NCBI RefSeq assembly: GCF_030690725.1
Contig: NZ_JAUYGD010000037.1
Coordinates: 1 to 64,000 of the forward strand
Direction: 5' to 3'
Length of the DNA stretch: 64,000 nucleotides
Source of the DNA: Pseudomonas sp.
GTDB taxonomy: Bacteria > Pseudomonadota > Gammaproteobacteria > Pseudomonadales > Pseudomonadaceae
The notes under the pieces are model-generated. The model was not told the origin of the DNA, did not search any database, and worked only from the letters and a program-made list of their open reading frames with translations. The translations under genes and the position numbers were made by a program. Numbering within the stretch: position 1 is the stretch's first letter; each line of letters opens with the position of its first letter. Of the stretch, positions 40,693 to 51,533 are shown one piece after another.

Positions 40693-40914
40693 ATGAATTC
40701 AATCCGGATTATCTCTATCGCACTGGTCGTGGCTGGCCTGTTGGGGCTGCTGTATGGCGGTTTCAGCTACACCAAGGACACCACCGCAGTGAAGCTCGGC
40801 CCGATCGAGCTCTCGGTGCAGGAGAAGGAAAGAGTCAACGTGCCAGTTTGGGCGGGTATCGGCGCCATACTCGCGGGCGGCCTACTATTCGGCTTCGCCG
40901 GCAGAAAGCCCTGA
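40693..40914 (+). CDS. Two-span small membrane protein
   Basis: A 73-residue membrane protein with spans at about 5-24 (RIISIALVVAGLLGLLYGGF) and 52-69 (VWAGIGAILAGGLLFGFAG), separated by a periplasmic-length loop KLGPIELSVQEKERVNVP. I remember similar small membrane proteins in many Gram-negatives, without known function. It lies between the LysR gene and the phosphatase gene in the same direction, with 32 bases to the next start. Confidence 0.75.
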   Translation: MNSIRIISIALVVAGLLGLLYGGFSYTKDTTAVKLGPIELSVQEKERVNVPVWAGIGAILAGGLLFGFAGRKP

Positions 40915-40945
40915 GCTGCGCTGAAATAACTTAACCCCGCGCCGA

Positions 40946-41293
40946 TTGTGGAAAACTTTTTTGCCTCTCAAGTTACTGTTTATCTGCGCTAAAAATCGCC
41001 TACGCAGCCCTACCGCCGAGCAGCTGTTCGCTGATTGGCCCGGTGTGGAAACCGCATCGGCCGGCGTCAATCATGACGCCGACACACCAGTCTGCCCCGA
41101 GCTGCTGGCCTGGGCCGATCTGGTTCTGGTGATGCAGCGAGTGCATCGCAGCAAACTGGCCAGCAAATTCAAAGCCCACCTGACCAACAAACGCGTGGTT
41201 TGTCTGGATATTCCGGACGACTACGAGTTTATGGACCCCGCCCTGATAGCACTGCTGAACACCAAGATGCAGCGCTTTTTGCCGCCACGCTAA
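40946..41293 (+). CDS. Low-molecular-weight protein tyrosine phosphatase-like protein
   Basis: A 115-residue protein carrying the LMW-PTP phosphate loop C14-AKNRL-R20-S (LFICAKNRLRSPTAEQLF), which gives the nucleophile, the P-loop Asn and the Arg. The late DIPDDYEFMDP segment supplies the expected acidic residues. It is shorter than typical LMW-PTPs (~150). The frame has only TTG starts: 40946, or 40961, which has GGAAA nearby and gives LPLKLLFIC closest to family N-termini. The substrate is unknown. Its end is 230 bases before liuR. Confidence 0.78.
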   Translation: MWKTFLPLKLLFICAKNRLRSPTAEQLFADWPGVETASAGVNHDADTPVCPELLAWADLVLVMQRVHRSKLASKFKAHLTNKRVVCLDIPDDYEFMDPALIALLNTKMQRFLPPR

Positions 41294-41464
41294 ATCCCCC
41301 GATCTATCTCGCCGCTTAGCCAGCGAGGCGCGTCTCCGTCCGCTCGCGTCTTCGAAGTGGCATAAATTCCTCATGTCATCTTTAGCTATCCGCCCTAAGC
41401 CTTTGTTTTAAAAGTTATCCGGCGAACCTATAAAACACATCAACTAGGCACCCACTAAAGGTGA

Positions 41465-41500
41465 TTGACTAAATATCGGCGCAGCCTTACGTTAACGTAA
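41465..41500 (+). promoter_or_regulatory. liu promoter with MerR-type operator
   Basis: TTGACT (41465-41470) makes a -35 box, and a 14-bp perfect palindrome TTACGTTAACGTAA (41487-41500) covers the expected -10 and spacer, 22 bases before the liuR start. Long palindromes overlapping the promoter are typical of MerR-family targets; LiuR is the natural ligand-sensing repressor here. Confidence 0.75.
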
Positions 41501-41522
41501 AGGTAAACAAGAGCGCTGCCGC

Positions 41523-41924
41523 ATGTCCGCCACCACCTACTCCATTTCCGAACTGGCCCGCGAGCTGGATATCACCACCCGCGCCATTCGTTTCTATGAA
41601 GAACAGCAGATGCTCAGCCCCGAACGCCGCGGCCAGGAACGCATCTACACCGCCAAAGACAAGGTCACCCTCAAGCTGATCCTGCGCGGCAAACGCATCG
41701 GCTTTTCCCTCGCCGAGTGCAAGGAACTGATCGAGCTGTACGACCCGGTGCACGGCAACCACAAGCAGCTGCACACCTTTATGGCGAAGATCGCCGAGCG
41801 TCGCGCCCAGCTGCAGCAGCAACTGCTGGACATCGAACAGATGCAGCTTGAGCTGGATACCGCCGAAGAGCGCTGCCTGGCTGCCTTGGCTGAAACTGAT
41901 AAAAAACAAACCGTTATCTCCTGA
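41523..41924 (+). CDS. liuR: MerR family regulator LiuR
   Basis: A 133-residue MerR-type protein with an N-terminal winged helix ([37 protein letters not shown], quoted in parts), a dimerising coiled coil (~80-125, [20 protein letters not shown]) and no metal-binding cysteine cluster. LiuR controls leucine/isovalerate catabolism in proteobacteria. It is the first gene of the liu operon, 29 bases before liuA, and a palindromic operator lies directly upstream. Length fits the family. The ATG has AAGAG about 10 bases upstream. Confidence 0.93.
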   Translation: MSATTYSISELARELDITTRAIRFYEEQQMLSPERRGQERIYTAKDKVTLKLILRGKRIGFSLAECKELIELYDPVHGNHKQLHTFMAKIAERRAQLQQQLLDIEQMQLELDTAEERCLAALAETDKKQTVIS

Positions 41925-41953
41925 ACTTAATTCGAACAATTACAGGTGGAACC

Positions 41954-43117
41954 ATGAGCTACCCATCCCTCAACTTCGGTCTCGGCGAGACCATCGATAT
42001 GCTGCGCGACTCGGTGTATCAGTTCTCACAGGCCGAACTGGCGCCGCGTGCCGCGCAGATCGACCGCGACAACGAGTTCCCCATGGACATGTGGCGCAAG
42101 TTCGGCGACATGGGCCTGCTCGGCATGACCGTGGAAGAGGAATACGGCGGCACCAACATGGGTTACTTGGCCCATGTGGTGGCGATGGAAGAGATCAGCC
42201 GCGCCTCGGCCTCAGTCGGCCTGTCCTACGGTGCCCACTCCAACCTGTGCCTGAATCAGATCCGCAAGAACGGCACGCATGAGCAGAAGGCCAAGTACCT
42301 GCCCAAGCTGTGCTCCGGCGAACACGTCGGCGCCCTGGCCATGAGCGAGCCGAACGCCGGCTCCGACGTGGTATCGATGAAGCTGCGCGCCGAGAAACGC
42401 GGCGACCGCTACGTGCTCAACGGCAACAAGATGTGGATCACCAACGGCCCGGACGCCCACACCTACGTGATCTACGCCAAGACCGACATTAGCGCCGGCT
42501 CGCGCGGCATGACCGCGTTTATCGTCGAGCGTGACTACAAGGGTTTCTCCCGCCACCAGAAGCTGGACAAGCTGGGCATGCGCGGCTCGAACACCTGCGA
42601 GCTGGTGTTCGAGGATTGCGAAGTACCGGAAGAGAACATCCTCGGTGCCGAAGGCGGCGGCGTGCGCGTGCTGATGAGCGGCCTGGACTACGAGCGCACT
42701 GTGCTCTCCGGCGGCCCGACCGGGATCATGACTGCCTGCATGGATGTGGTACTGCCCTACGTGCACGAACGCCAGCAGTTCAAGCAATCGATCGGCGAAT
42801 TCCAGCTGGTGCAGGGCAAGCTGGCCGACATGTACGCTGGCATGAACGCGTCCAAGTCCTACCTCTACAACGTCGCAAAGGCCTGCGACCGCGGCGAGGA
42901 ATCGCGCAAGGACGCCGCCGCAGTGATCCTCTACACGGCAGAAATGGCCACCAAGATGGCGCTGGACACCATCCAGCTGCTCGGTGGTAACGGCTACACC
43001 AACGAGTACCCGGCCGGCCGCCTGCTGCGCGACGCCAAGCTCTACGAGATCGGTGCCGGCACCAGCGAAATCCGCCGCATGCTGATCGGCCGCGAACTGT
43101 TCAACGAAACCAAATAG
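41954..43117 (+). CDS. liuA: Isovaleryl-CoA dehydrogenase
   Basis: A 387-residue acyl-CoA dehydrogenase that converts isovaleryl-CoA to 3-methylcrotonyl-CoA with FAD and ETF. It shows the ACAD motifs [19 protein letters not shown] and [18 protein letters not shown], and [16 protein letters not shown], in which the Glu is the catalytic base at the position special to isovaleryl-CoA dehydrogenases. Second gene of the operon, 18 bases before liuB. Confidence 0.95.
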   Translation: MSYPSLNFGLGETIDMLRDSVYQFSQAELAPRAAQIDRDNEFPMDMWRKFGDMGLLGMTVEEEYGGTNMGYLAHVVAMEEISRASASVGLSYGAHSNLCLNQIRKNGTHEQKAKYLPKLCSGEHVGALAMSEPNAGSDVVSMKLRAEKRGDRYVLNGNKMWITNGPDAHTYVIYAKTDISAGSRGMTAFIVERDYKGFSRHQKLDKLGMRGSNTCELVFEDCEVPEENILGAEGGGVRVLMSGLDYERTVLSGGPTGIMTACMDVVLPYVHERQQFKQSIGEFQLVQGKLADMYAGMNASKSYLYNVAKACDRGEESRKDAAAVILYTAEMATKMALDTIQLLGGNGYTNEYPAGRLLRDAKLYEIGAGTSEIRRMLIGRELFNETK

Positions 43118-43135
43118 CCTGACGGAGCGCGCCAG

Positions 43136-44743
43136 ATGGCCATTCTGCACACCCAGATCAACACCCGTTCGCCGGAGTTCGCCGCCAATAGCGCGGCGAT
43201 GCTTACTCAGGTAAACGACCTGCGCGCCCTGCTCGCCCGCGTTCACGAAGGCGGCGGCGCCAAGGCTCAGGAGCGTCACACCTCGCGCGGCAAACTGCTG
43301 CCACGTGAACGGATTAACCGTTTGCTGGATATCGGCTCGCCGTTTCTCGAAATCGGTCAGCTGGCCGCCCATGAGGTGTACGGCGAAGAAGTGCCGGCGG
43401 CGGGCGTGGTGGCCGGTATCGGCCGGGTCGAGGGTGTGGAATGCATGATCGTGGCCAACGACGCCACGGTAAAAGGCGGTAGCTACTACCCGTTGACGGT
43501 GAAAAAACACCTGCGCGCGCAGACCATTGCTCAGCAGAATCGCCTGCCGTGCATCTACCTAGTGGATTCCGGCGGTGCCAACCTGCCGCGCCAGGATGAG
43601 GTGTTCCCGGATCGCGAGCACTTTGGGCGGATCTTCTTCAACCAGGCCAACATGTCGGCCATGGGCATCCCGCAGATCGCCGTGGTCATGGGTTCCTGCA
43701 CCGCTGGTGGTGCCTATGTGCCGGCCATGGCCGATGAAGCGATCATGGTGCGCAATCAGGCCACCATCTTCCTCGCCGGGCCACCGCTGGTAAAAGCCGC
43801 CACCGGTGAGGTGGTCAGTGCCGAAGACCTCGGCGGTGCCGATGTGCACTGCAAAACCAGCGGCGTGGCCGACCATTACGCCGACAACGATGAGCACGCC
43901 CTGGCTCTGGCGCGGCGCAGCATTTCCAATCTGAACTGGCGCAAGCTCGGCGTGCTCAACAACCGCGCGCCGATCAACCCGCTGTACAGCGGCGAAGAGC
44001 TGTATGGGGTGATCCCGGCAGATGCCAAACAGCCCTTCGATGTGCGTGAAGTCATCGCCCGCACCGTCGACGGCAGCGTATTCGATGAATTCAAGGCGCT
44101 GTTTGGCGCAACCCTGGTGTGCGGCTTTGCGCATATCCACGGCTATCCGGTGGCGATCCTCGCCAATAACGGGATCTTATTCGCCGAGTCAGCACAGAAA
44201 GGCGCGCACTTTATCGAGCTGGCCTGCCAGCGCGGCATTCCTTTGCTATTCCTGCAGAACATCACCGGCTTTATGGTCGGGCAGAAGTACGAAGCCGGCG
44301 GTATCGCCAAGCACGGCGCCAAGCTGGTCAACGCAGTGGCCTGCGCCAAGGTGCCGAAATTCACCGTGATCATCGGCGGCAGCTTTGGCGCCGGTAACTA
44401 CGGTATGTGCGGCCGTGCCTACGATCCACGCTTCCTGTGGATGTGGCCGAATGCGCGCATCGGCGTGATGGGCGCCGAACAGGCCGCCGGCGTACTGGTG
44501 CAGGTCAAACACGAACAAGCCGCCCGCGCCGGACAGAGCTTCTCCGCCGAAGATGAAGCCAAGCTCAAGCAGCCGATCCTCGAACAGTACGAGCGCCAGG
44601 GCCATCCGTATTACTCCAGCGCCCGTCTGTGGGACGACGGTGTTATCGACCCCGCGCAAACCCGTGACGTACTGGGCCTGGCGCTGTCCGCCAGCCTTAA
44701 CGCGCCGATTGAGCCGACCACCTTTGGCGTGTTCCGCATGTAA
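43136..44743 (+). CDS. liuB: Methylcrotonoyl-CoA carboxylase carboxyltransferase subunit
   Basis: The 535-residue beta subunit of 3-methylcrotonyl-CoA carboxylase, of the usual length. It carries both carboxyltransferase crotonase-like halves: [20 protein letters not shown] and [18 protein letters not shown], then [20 protein letters not shown] and [20 protein letters not shown]. It transfers the carboxyl group from biotin to methylcrotonyl-CoA, giving 3-methylglutaconyl-CoA, and works with the LiuD subunit. A short gap of 36 bases precedes liuC. Confidence 0.96.
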   Translation: MAILHTQINTRSPEFAANSAAMLTQVNDLRALLARVHEGGGAKAQERHTSRGKLLPRERINRLLDIGSPFLEIGQLAAHEVYGEEVPAAGVVAGIGRVEGVECMIVANDATVKGGSYYPLTVKKHLRAQTIAQQNRLPCIYLVDSGGANLPRQDEVFPDREHFGRIFFNQANMSAMGIPQIAVVMGSCTAGGAYVPAMADEAIMVRNQATIFLAGPPLVKAATGEVVSAEDLGGADVHCKTSGVADHYADNDEHALALARRSISNLNWRKLGVLNNRAPINPLYSGEELYGVIPADAKQPFDVREVIARTVDGSVFDEFKALFGATLVCGFAHIHGYPVAILANNGILFAESAQKGAHFIELACQRGIPLLFLQNITGFMVGQKYEAGGIAKHGAKLVNAVACAKVPKFTVIIGGSFGAGNYGMCGRAYDPRFLWMWPNARIGVMGAEQAAGVLVQVKHEQAARAGQSFSAEDEAKLKQPILEQYERQGHPYYSSARLWDDGVIDPAQTRDVLGLALSASLNAPIEPTTFGVFRM

Positions 44744-44779
44744 GGCAGCGCCCTGCCCCGGATTCTAGAGCGACAGACC

Positions 44780-45580
44780 ATGACCGACTTCAACACCATC
44801 GAACTGCAAACAGACCCACGCGGTTTTGCCACCCTCTGGCTCAATCGCGCGGACAAGAACAACGCATTTAACGCCGAAATGATCCGCGAGCTGATTCTCG
44901 CCCTCGACACGGTGATGGCCGACAAAACCCTGCGCTTCCTGCTGCTGCGCGGCCGCGGCAAGCACTTTTCCGCCGGCGCGGACCTCGCCTGGATGCAGCA
45001 CGCGGCGACCCTGGACTACAACGCCAACCTCGCCGACTCACGCGAGCTGGCCGAGCTGATGCACAACCTGTATCAGCTGAAGATCCCGACTCTGGCCGTG
45101 GTGCAAGGCGCGGCTTTTGGCGGCGCACTCGGTTTGATCAGCTGCTGCGATATGGCCATCGGCACCGTTGACGCCCAGCTGTGCCTGTCCGAAGTGCGCA
45201 TCGGCCTGGCGCCGGCGGTGATCAGCCCATTTGTTGTGCAAGCCATCGGCGAACGTGCTGCGCGGCGCTATGCCCTGACGGCTGAGCGTTTTAGCGGCCA
45301 ACGTGCCCAGGAACTGGGGCTTTTTGCCGAATGCTATGCCCCGGACGCTTTGGAGCAGGCTGTGGCCGAGTGGGTCGACACATTGCTGCTCAACAGTCCG
45401 CAGGCGATGCTCGCCAGCAAGGATCTGCTGCGCGAAGTCGGCAGCGGCGTGCTGACGCCGGCGCTGCGCCGTTACACAGAAAACGCCATCGCCCGTATCC
45501 GCGTTAGCCCCGAAGGCCAGGAAGGTCTGCGGGCCTTTCTGGGCAAACGCAAACCCGCATGGCAGGAGCCGCAAACATGA
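44780..45580 (+). CDS. liuC: Methylglutaconyl-CoA hydratase
   Basis: A 266-residue enoyl-CoA hydratase/isomerase family enzyme (crotonase fold) that hydrates 3-methylglutaconyl-CoA to HMG-CoA. Motifs: LLLRGRGKHFSAGADLAWMQ (first oxyanion hole) and VVQGAAFGGALGLISCCDMA (second), with a Glu-bearing SEVRIGLAPAVISPF segment. The stop codon overlaps the liuD start (ATGA). Operon context makes the specific assignment secure. Confidence 0.94.
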   Translation: MTDFNTIELQTDPRGFATLWLNRADKNNAFNAEMIRELILALDTVMADKTLRFLLLRGRGKHFSAGADLAWMQHAATLDYNANLADSRELAELMHNLYQLKIPTLAVVQGAAFGGALGLISCCDMAIGTVDAQLCLSEVRIGLAPAVISPFVVQAIGERAARRYALTAERFSGQRAQELGLFAECYAPDALEQAVAEWVDTLLLNSPQAMLASKDLLREVGSGVLTPALRRYTENAIARIRVSPEGQEGLRAFLGKRKPAWQEPQT

Positions 45581-47535
45581 ACCTCAAGCCTATCGACACC
45601 CTGCTGGTGGCCAACCGTGGTGAGATCGCCTGTCGGGTGATGCGCACGGCCAAGGCCATGGGCATCCAGACCGTGGCGGTACACAGCGCCATCGACGCCA
45701 ACGCGCGCCATGTGCGCGAAGCCGATCTGGCGGTGAATCTGGGCGGTGCCAAGCCAGCGGACAGCTATCTGCGGATCGACGCGCTGATCGCTGCGGCCAA
45801 AGCCAGCGGTGCCCAGGCCATCCACCCCGGTTATGGCTTTCTTTCGGAAAACGCCGGCTTTGCCCGCGCCATCGAAGCCGCCGGCCTGATCTTTCTCGGC
45901 CCGCCCGCCAGCGCCATCGACGCCATGGGCAGCAAGTCCGCGGCCAAGGCGCTGATGGAGGCCGCCGGCGTACCGCTGGTGCCGGGCTATCACGGCGAAG
46001 CGCAAGATGTAGAAACCTTCCGCGCTGCCTCGAACGCAATCGGCTACCCGGTGCTGCTCAAGGCGGCGGCCGGCGGTGGCGGCAAGGGCATGAAGGTGGT
46101 CGAGCGCGAGAGCGAGCTGGCCGAGGCCCTGGCCAGCGCCCAGCGCGAAGCGCAGTCCTCCTTCGGCGACTCGCGCATGCTGGTGGAAAAATACGTGCTC
46201 AAACCGCGCCATGTGGAAATCCAGGTCTTTGCCGACTCGCATGGCAACTGCCTGTACCTGAATGAACGCGATTGCTCGATCCAGCGCCGTCACCAGAAGG
46301 TCGTCGAAGAAGCGCCGGCTCCGGGTCTGTCAGCCGATCTTCGTCGCGCCATGGGCGAGGCTGCGGTCAAGGCCGCTCAGGCCATCGGCTATGTCGGCGC
46401 CGGCACCGTGGAGTTTCTGCTAGATGAGCGCGGCGACTTCTTCTTTATGGAGATGAACACCCGTCTGCAGGTCGAACACCCGGTCACCGAACTGATTACG
46501 GGCCTGGACCTTGTTGCCTGGCAGATCCGCGTCGCCCGTGGTGAAGCGCTGCCGATCACCCAGGAGCAAGTACCGCTGATTGGCCACGCCATTGAGGTGC
46601 GGCTGTATGCGGAAGATCCGGATAACGACTTTCTGCCTGCCACCGGCACCCTCGCGCTGTACCGCGAAGCCAATACTGGCCCAGGCCGCCGGGTAGACAG
46701 TGGGGTCAGCGAAGGTGATGAAGTCTCGCCCTTCTATGACCCGATGCTCGGCAAGCTGATCGCCTGGGGCGAAAACCGCGAAGAGGCGCGCCTGCGCCTG
46801 CTGGCCATGCTTAAGGAAACCTGCGTCGGTGGAGTTAGAACCAATCTAGCCTTTCTCACCCGCGTGCTGGCCCACCCGGCCTTTGCCAATGCGGAGCTGG
46901 ATACCGGCTTTATTCCGCGTCACGAGGCACAGCTGCTGCCTCCGGTAACCGATTTACCGGCCGAATTCTGGCAACTGGCTGCCGAAGCCTTTGTGCAAAG
47001 CGAAGCGCCGCTGCAACGCCACGACGACTATCACTCGCCATGGGCGCGCAATAACGGCCTGCGTCTGGGGCTGCCGGCGGAAACTGACCTGCATCTAAGC
47101 TGCCAGAACGAGCGCCAAATAGTACGCCTGCGCCATGCTTCGGCTTCCACCGTACAACTGCAAGGTGAAAGCCTGTCGGTTGAACGCGATGGCCTGCGGC
47201 AGCAGCACCTTGCGATTCGCCGCGGCGACAGCCTGTATCTGCACTATGCCGGCGAGCTGCGCAGCATCCAGCGCGTCGACCCGATTGCCGAAGTCGAAGC
47301 CAGCCATCAGCATCACGGCGGCCTGACGGCACCGATGAACGGCAGTATCGTGCGCGTACTGGTCGAGGCCGGCCAGCCGGTCGAAGCCGGCACTGCGCTG
47401 GTGGTGCTGGAAGCGATGAAGATGGAACACAGCATCCGCGCGCCCCATGCTGGCACCGTCAAGGCGCTGTATTGCAGCGAGGGCGAGATGGTTAGCGAAG
47501 GCGCCGTGCTGGTGGAGCTGGAAGAAGCCCCTTGA
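45577..47535 (+). CDS. liuD: Methylcrotonoyl-CoA carboxylase biotin-carrying subunit
   Basis: The 652-residue alpha subunit. Residues 1-445 form the biotin carboxylase (DTLLVANRGEIACRVMRTAK at the start, the Gly-rich KAAAGGGGKGMKVV ATP loop and EMNTRLQVEHPVTELITG), and residues ~575-650 the biotinyl carrier domain with VVLEAMKMEHSIRAP, in which the Lys is biotinylated. A longer frame to 45559 exists, but ATG 45577 overlaps the liuC stop and gives the family N-terminus. The stop codon is shared with the beginning of a repeat element that separates it from liuE. Confidence 0.96.
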   Translation: MNLKPIDTLLVANRGEIACRVMRTAKAMGIQTVAVHSAIDANARHVREADLAVNLGGAKPADSYLRIDALIAAAKASGAQAIHPGYGFLSENAGFARAIEAAGLIFLGPPASAIDAMGSKSAAKALMEAAGVPLVPGYHGEAQDVETFRAASNAIGYPVLLKAAAGGGGKGMKVVERESELAEALASAQREAQSSFGDSRMLVEKYVLKPRHVEIQVFADSHGNCLYLNERDCSIQRRHQKVVEEAPAPGLSADLRRAMGEAAVKAAQAIGYVGAGTVEFLLDERGDFFFMEMNTRLQVEHPVTELITGLDLVAWQIRVARGEALPITQEQVPLIGHAIEVRLYAEDPDNDFLPATGTLALYREANTGPGRRVDSGVSEGDEVSPFYDPMLGKLIAWGENREEARLRLLAMLKETCVGGVRTNLAFLTRVLAHPAFANAELDTGFIPRHEAQLLPPVTDLPAEFWQLAAEAFVQSEAPLQRHDDYHSPWARNNGLRLGLPAETDLHLSCQNERQIVRLRHASASTVQLQGESLSVERDGLRQQHLAIRRGDSLYLHYAGELRSIQRVDPIAEVEASHQHHGGLTAPMNGSIVRVLVEAGQPVEAGTALVVLEAMKMEHSIRAPHAGTVKALYCSEGEMVSEGAVLVELEEAP

Positions 47536-47602
47536 TGGGTTGAGCGCAGCGATACCCATGCTGCTCAGCAACGTAGGATGGGTTGAGCATCGCGATACCC
47601 AT
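47534..47602. repeat. Pair of 26-bp imperfect palindromic repeats between liuD and liuE
   Basis: Copies at 47534-47559 and 47577-47602 agree at 23 of 26 positions, starting GATGGGTTGAGC and ending GCGATACCCAT; each has ATGGGT/ACCCAT arms. The first supplies part of the liuD stop codon. They could fold into hairpins on mRNA. The unit looks like an intergenic repeat family. Confidence 0.8.
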
Positions 47603-47624
47603 CACTGAGAACAACGAGGCAACG

Positions 47625-48527
47625 ATGAACCTACCCCAACAAGTCCGCCTGGTCGAAGTCGGCCCGCGCGACGGTTTGCAGAATGAGAAACAGCCGATCA
47701 GCGTGGCCGACAAGGTGCGTCTGGTCGATGACCTGTCGGCCGCAGGCCTAGGCTATATCGAGGTCGGCAGCTTTGTATCGCCCAAGTGGGTGCCGCAGAT
47801 GGCCGGAAGCAGAGAGGTGTTTGCGCAGATCCAGCAGTTGCCAGGTATTACCTACACTGCGCTAGCCCCAAATCTGAAAGGCTTCGAAGGCGCGCTGGAA
47901 GCGGGCGTGCGCGAAGTGGCGGTATTTGCTGCAGCTTCGGAAGCCTTCTCGCAGAAGAATATCAACTGCTCAATCAGCGAGAGCCTTGAGCGCTTTGTCC
48001 CGGTAATGGACGCAGCCAAGCAGCATGGCATTCGTGTGCGCGGGTATGTTTCCTGCGTGCTGGGCTGCCCCTATGACGGCTCTGTGCCGCCCGAGCAGGT
48101 CGCCATGGTCGCCCGCGAGCTGTTTGCCATGGGCTGCTATGAAGTATCGCTGGGCGACACCATCGGTGCCGGCACCGCTGGCGACACGCGCAGATTGATC
48201 GAAGTGGTTGGCCGCGACGTTCCACGCGACAAACTGGCCGGACACTTCCACGACACCTACGGCCAAGCCTTGGCCAATATCTACGCCAGCCTGCTCGAAG
48301 GCATCAACGTATTCGACAGCTCGGTCGCAGGCCTGGGCGGCTGCCCTTACGCCAAAGGCGCCACCGGCAATGTCGCAACCGAAGATGTGCTGTACCTGCT
48401 TGAGGGCCTGGGCATCGAAACCGGTATTGATATGGGCCGCCTGATCGCCGCTGGCCAGCGCATTTGCGCGGTGCTGGATAAGCCCAATGGCTCGCGGGTG
48501 GCGCGGGCCAAGCTGGCCAGCGCGTAG
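47625..48527 (+). CDS. liuE: Hydroxymethylglutaryl-CoA lyase
   Basis: A 300-residue TIM-barrel lyase splitting HMG-CoA into acetyl-CoA and acetoacetate. It shows VRLVEVGPRDGLQNEKQPIS (first strand with the catalytic Arg-Asp), GYVSCVLGCPYDGSV, HFHDTYGQALANIYA (metal His) and the mobile-loop cysteine motif VAGLGGCPYAKGATGNVATE. ATG 47625 with GAGG upstream is chosen over the frame starting inside the repeat at 47583. The repeat pair lies between it and liuD, but it is still in the operon. A hairpin follows at 48536. Confidence 0.95.
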   Translation: MNLPQQVRLVEVGPRDGLQNEKQPISVADKVRLVDDLSAAGLGYIEVGSFVSPKWVPQMAGSREVFAQIQQLPGITYTALAPNLKGFEGALEAGVREVAVFAAASEAFSQKNINCSISESLERFVPVMDAAKQHGIRVRGYVSCVLGCPYDGSVPPEQVAMVARELFAMGCYEVSLGDTIGAGTAGDTRRLIEVVGRDVPRDKLAGHFHDTYGQALANIYASLLEGINVFDSSVAGLGGCPYAKGATGNVATEDVLYLLEGLGIETGIDMGRLIAAGQRICAVLDKPNGSRVARAKLASA

Positions 48528-48535
48528 TTGTAGGT

Positions 48536-48561
48536 AGTGCGTAAGGTTTTATTTACGCACT
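48536..48561 (+). terminator. Hairpin after liuE
   Basis: A 9-bp perfect stem (AGTGCGTAA with TTACGCACT, 8-base loop rich in T) lies 8 bases past the liuE stop. There is no following T-run, so it may be only partial termination before the acetoacetyl-CoA synthetase gene. Confidence 0.55.
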
Positions 48562-48745
48562 GTAAAGCACCGCCGTCAGGATTACTGCCCGCTGCCTGAT
48601 GGCGTTGCAAAGCGACTACAGCAGCTGCTGCTAGCGATCAGCGCGAGCGCTCAACAACTCGACGCAAGGCCCTCCGCCAGCCAGTAGGCTTGCAGCAATA
48701 AGCCGGCTAACCGCGCCGGCATAACAAGAATGATGAGGAAGCACG

Positions 48746-50701
<1,956 letters not shown>

Positions 50702-50773
50702 AGTACCAAAAACTCCAGCCGAGCCCGGCGCGCAGTGCTTATACTCCAATCCAGTCGTTGTTGGAGTGCTGCC

Positions 50774-51505
50774 GTGGCTGTGCGCTGGATCTGTCTCGCT
50801 GTACTGCTGACCTCGCTGAGCCTAAGCGCAACAGCACAGGAACCGCTGGAGCTGCATATGCCGGACGCGCCGCCGCTGACCTTTGTCAGCTTTCAGGGCG
50901 GCTACGGCATGGTCGGCGATGTGGCATTGGCCGCGATTGCCCGCGCAGGCTACCTCAGCCATATCCATGTAACCCCCTGGGCCCGGGCGCAGCAGCGGGT
51001 CAGTCGCGGGCAGAATCTGCTGATCATCCCGCTCTCGCGTACTCCCGAGCGCGAAGCGCTGTACACCTGGATTGCAGCCATTTCGCCACTTGAACGCGCC
51101 TTCTTCAGCCTCGATGCGCCCGTGGCCGACTTTGCCGAAGCGCGTCAGCGTTACCGGCGTATTGCCGTCGGTCATGGCACAGCACAGATGGAAATCCTCA
51201 AGCGCGAAGGCTTTAGCGAAACGCAGATTGTCAGCCTTAAGCTTGGCGATAACCCTGCGCGCATGCTCGAGCTGGGCCGCGTCGATGCCTGGTTTACCGG
51301 CGTGCCGGAAGGGCTGTATCTATGGCCGCAAAGCAACAACAAACTGCAGATGAGCCCCGTGCTGGCCAGTACCGATATGTACCTGGCCTGCTCGAAAGAC
51401 TGCGATGCGCAGTTGCAGGAAGATCTGCGCAAGGCCGTTGAAGCGCTACGTGCCGAAGGCATGATCCAGCGTATTCAGGACGCCTACCGCCCCGAACAAC
51501 GCTAG
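50774..51505 (+). CDS. Periplasmic solute-binding protein (SBP_bac_3-like), orphan
   Basis: A 243-residue exported protein; the signal peptide (RWICLAVLLTSLSLSATAQ) follows a GTG start at 50774 that has TTGGAG upstream, in place of the longer frame from 50735. The mature part (MVGDVALAAIARAGYLSHIH; RARAQQRVSRGQNLL region; LGRVDAWFTGVPEGLY) has the type 3 solute-binding fold with small-residue hinges and two cysteines (ACSKDCDAQ). It has no ABC transporter partners and lies convergent to the PilU-like gene. A role as binding or sensing protein is inference. Confidence 0.75.
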   Translation: MAVRWICLAVLLTSLSLSATAQEPLELHMPDAPPLTFVSFQGGYGMVGDVALAAIARAGYLSHIHVTPWARAQQRVSRGQNLLIIPLSRTPEREALYTWIAAISPLERAFFSLDAPVADFAEARQRYRRIAVGHGTAQMEILKREGFSETQIVSLKLGDNPARMLELGRVDAWFTGVPEGLYLWPQSNNKLQMSPVLASTDMYLACSKDCDAQLQEDLRKAVEALRAEGMIQRIQDAYRPEQR

Positions 51506-51533
51506 CGGTAAGCCGCTCTATTGGCGCCGGTGT

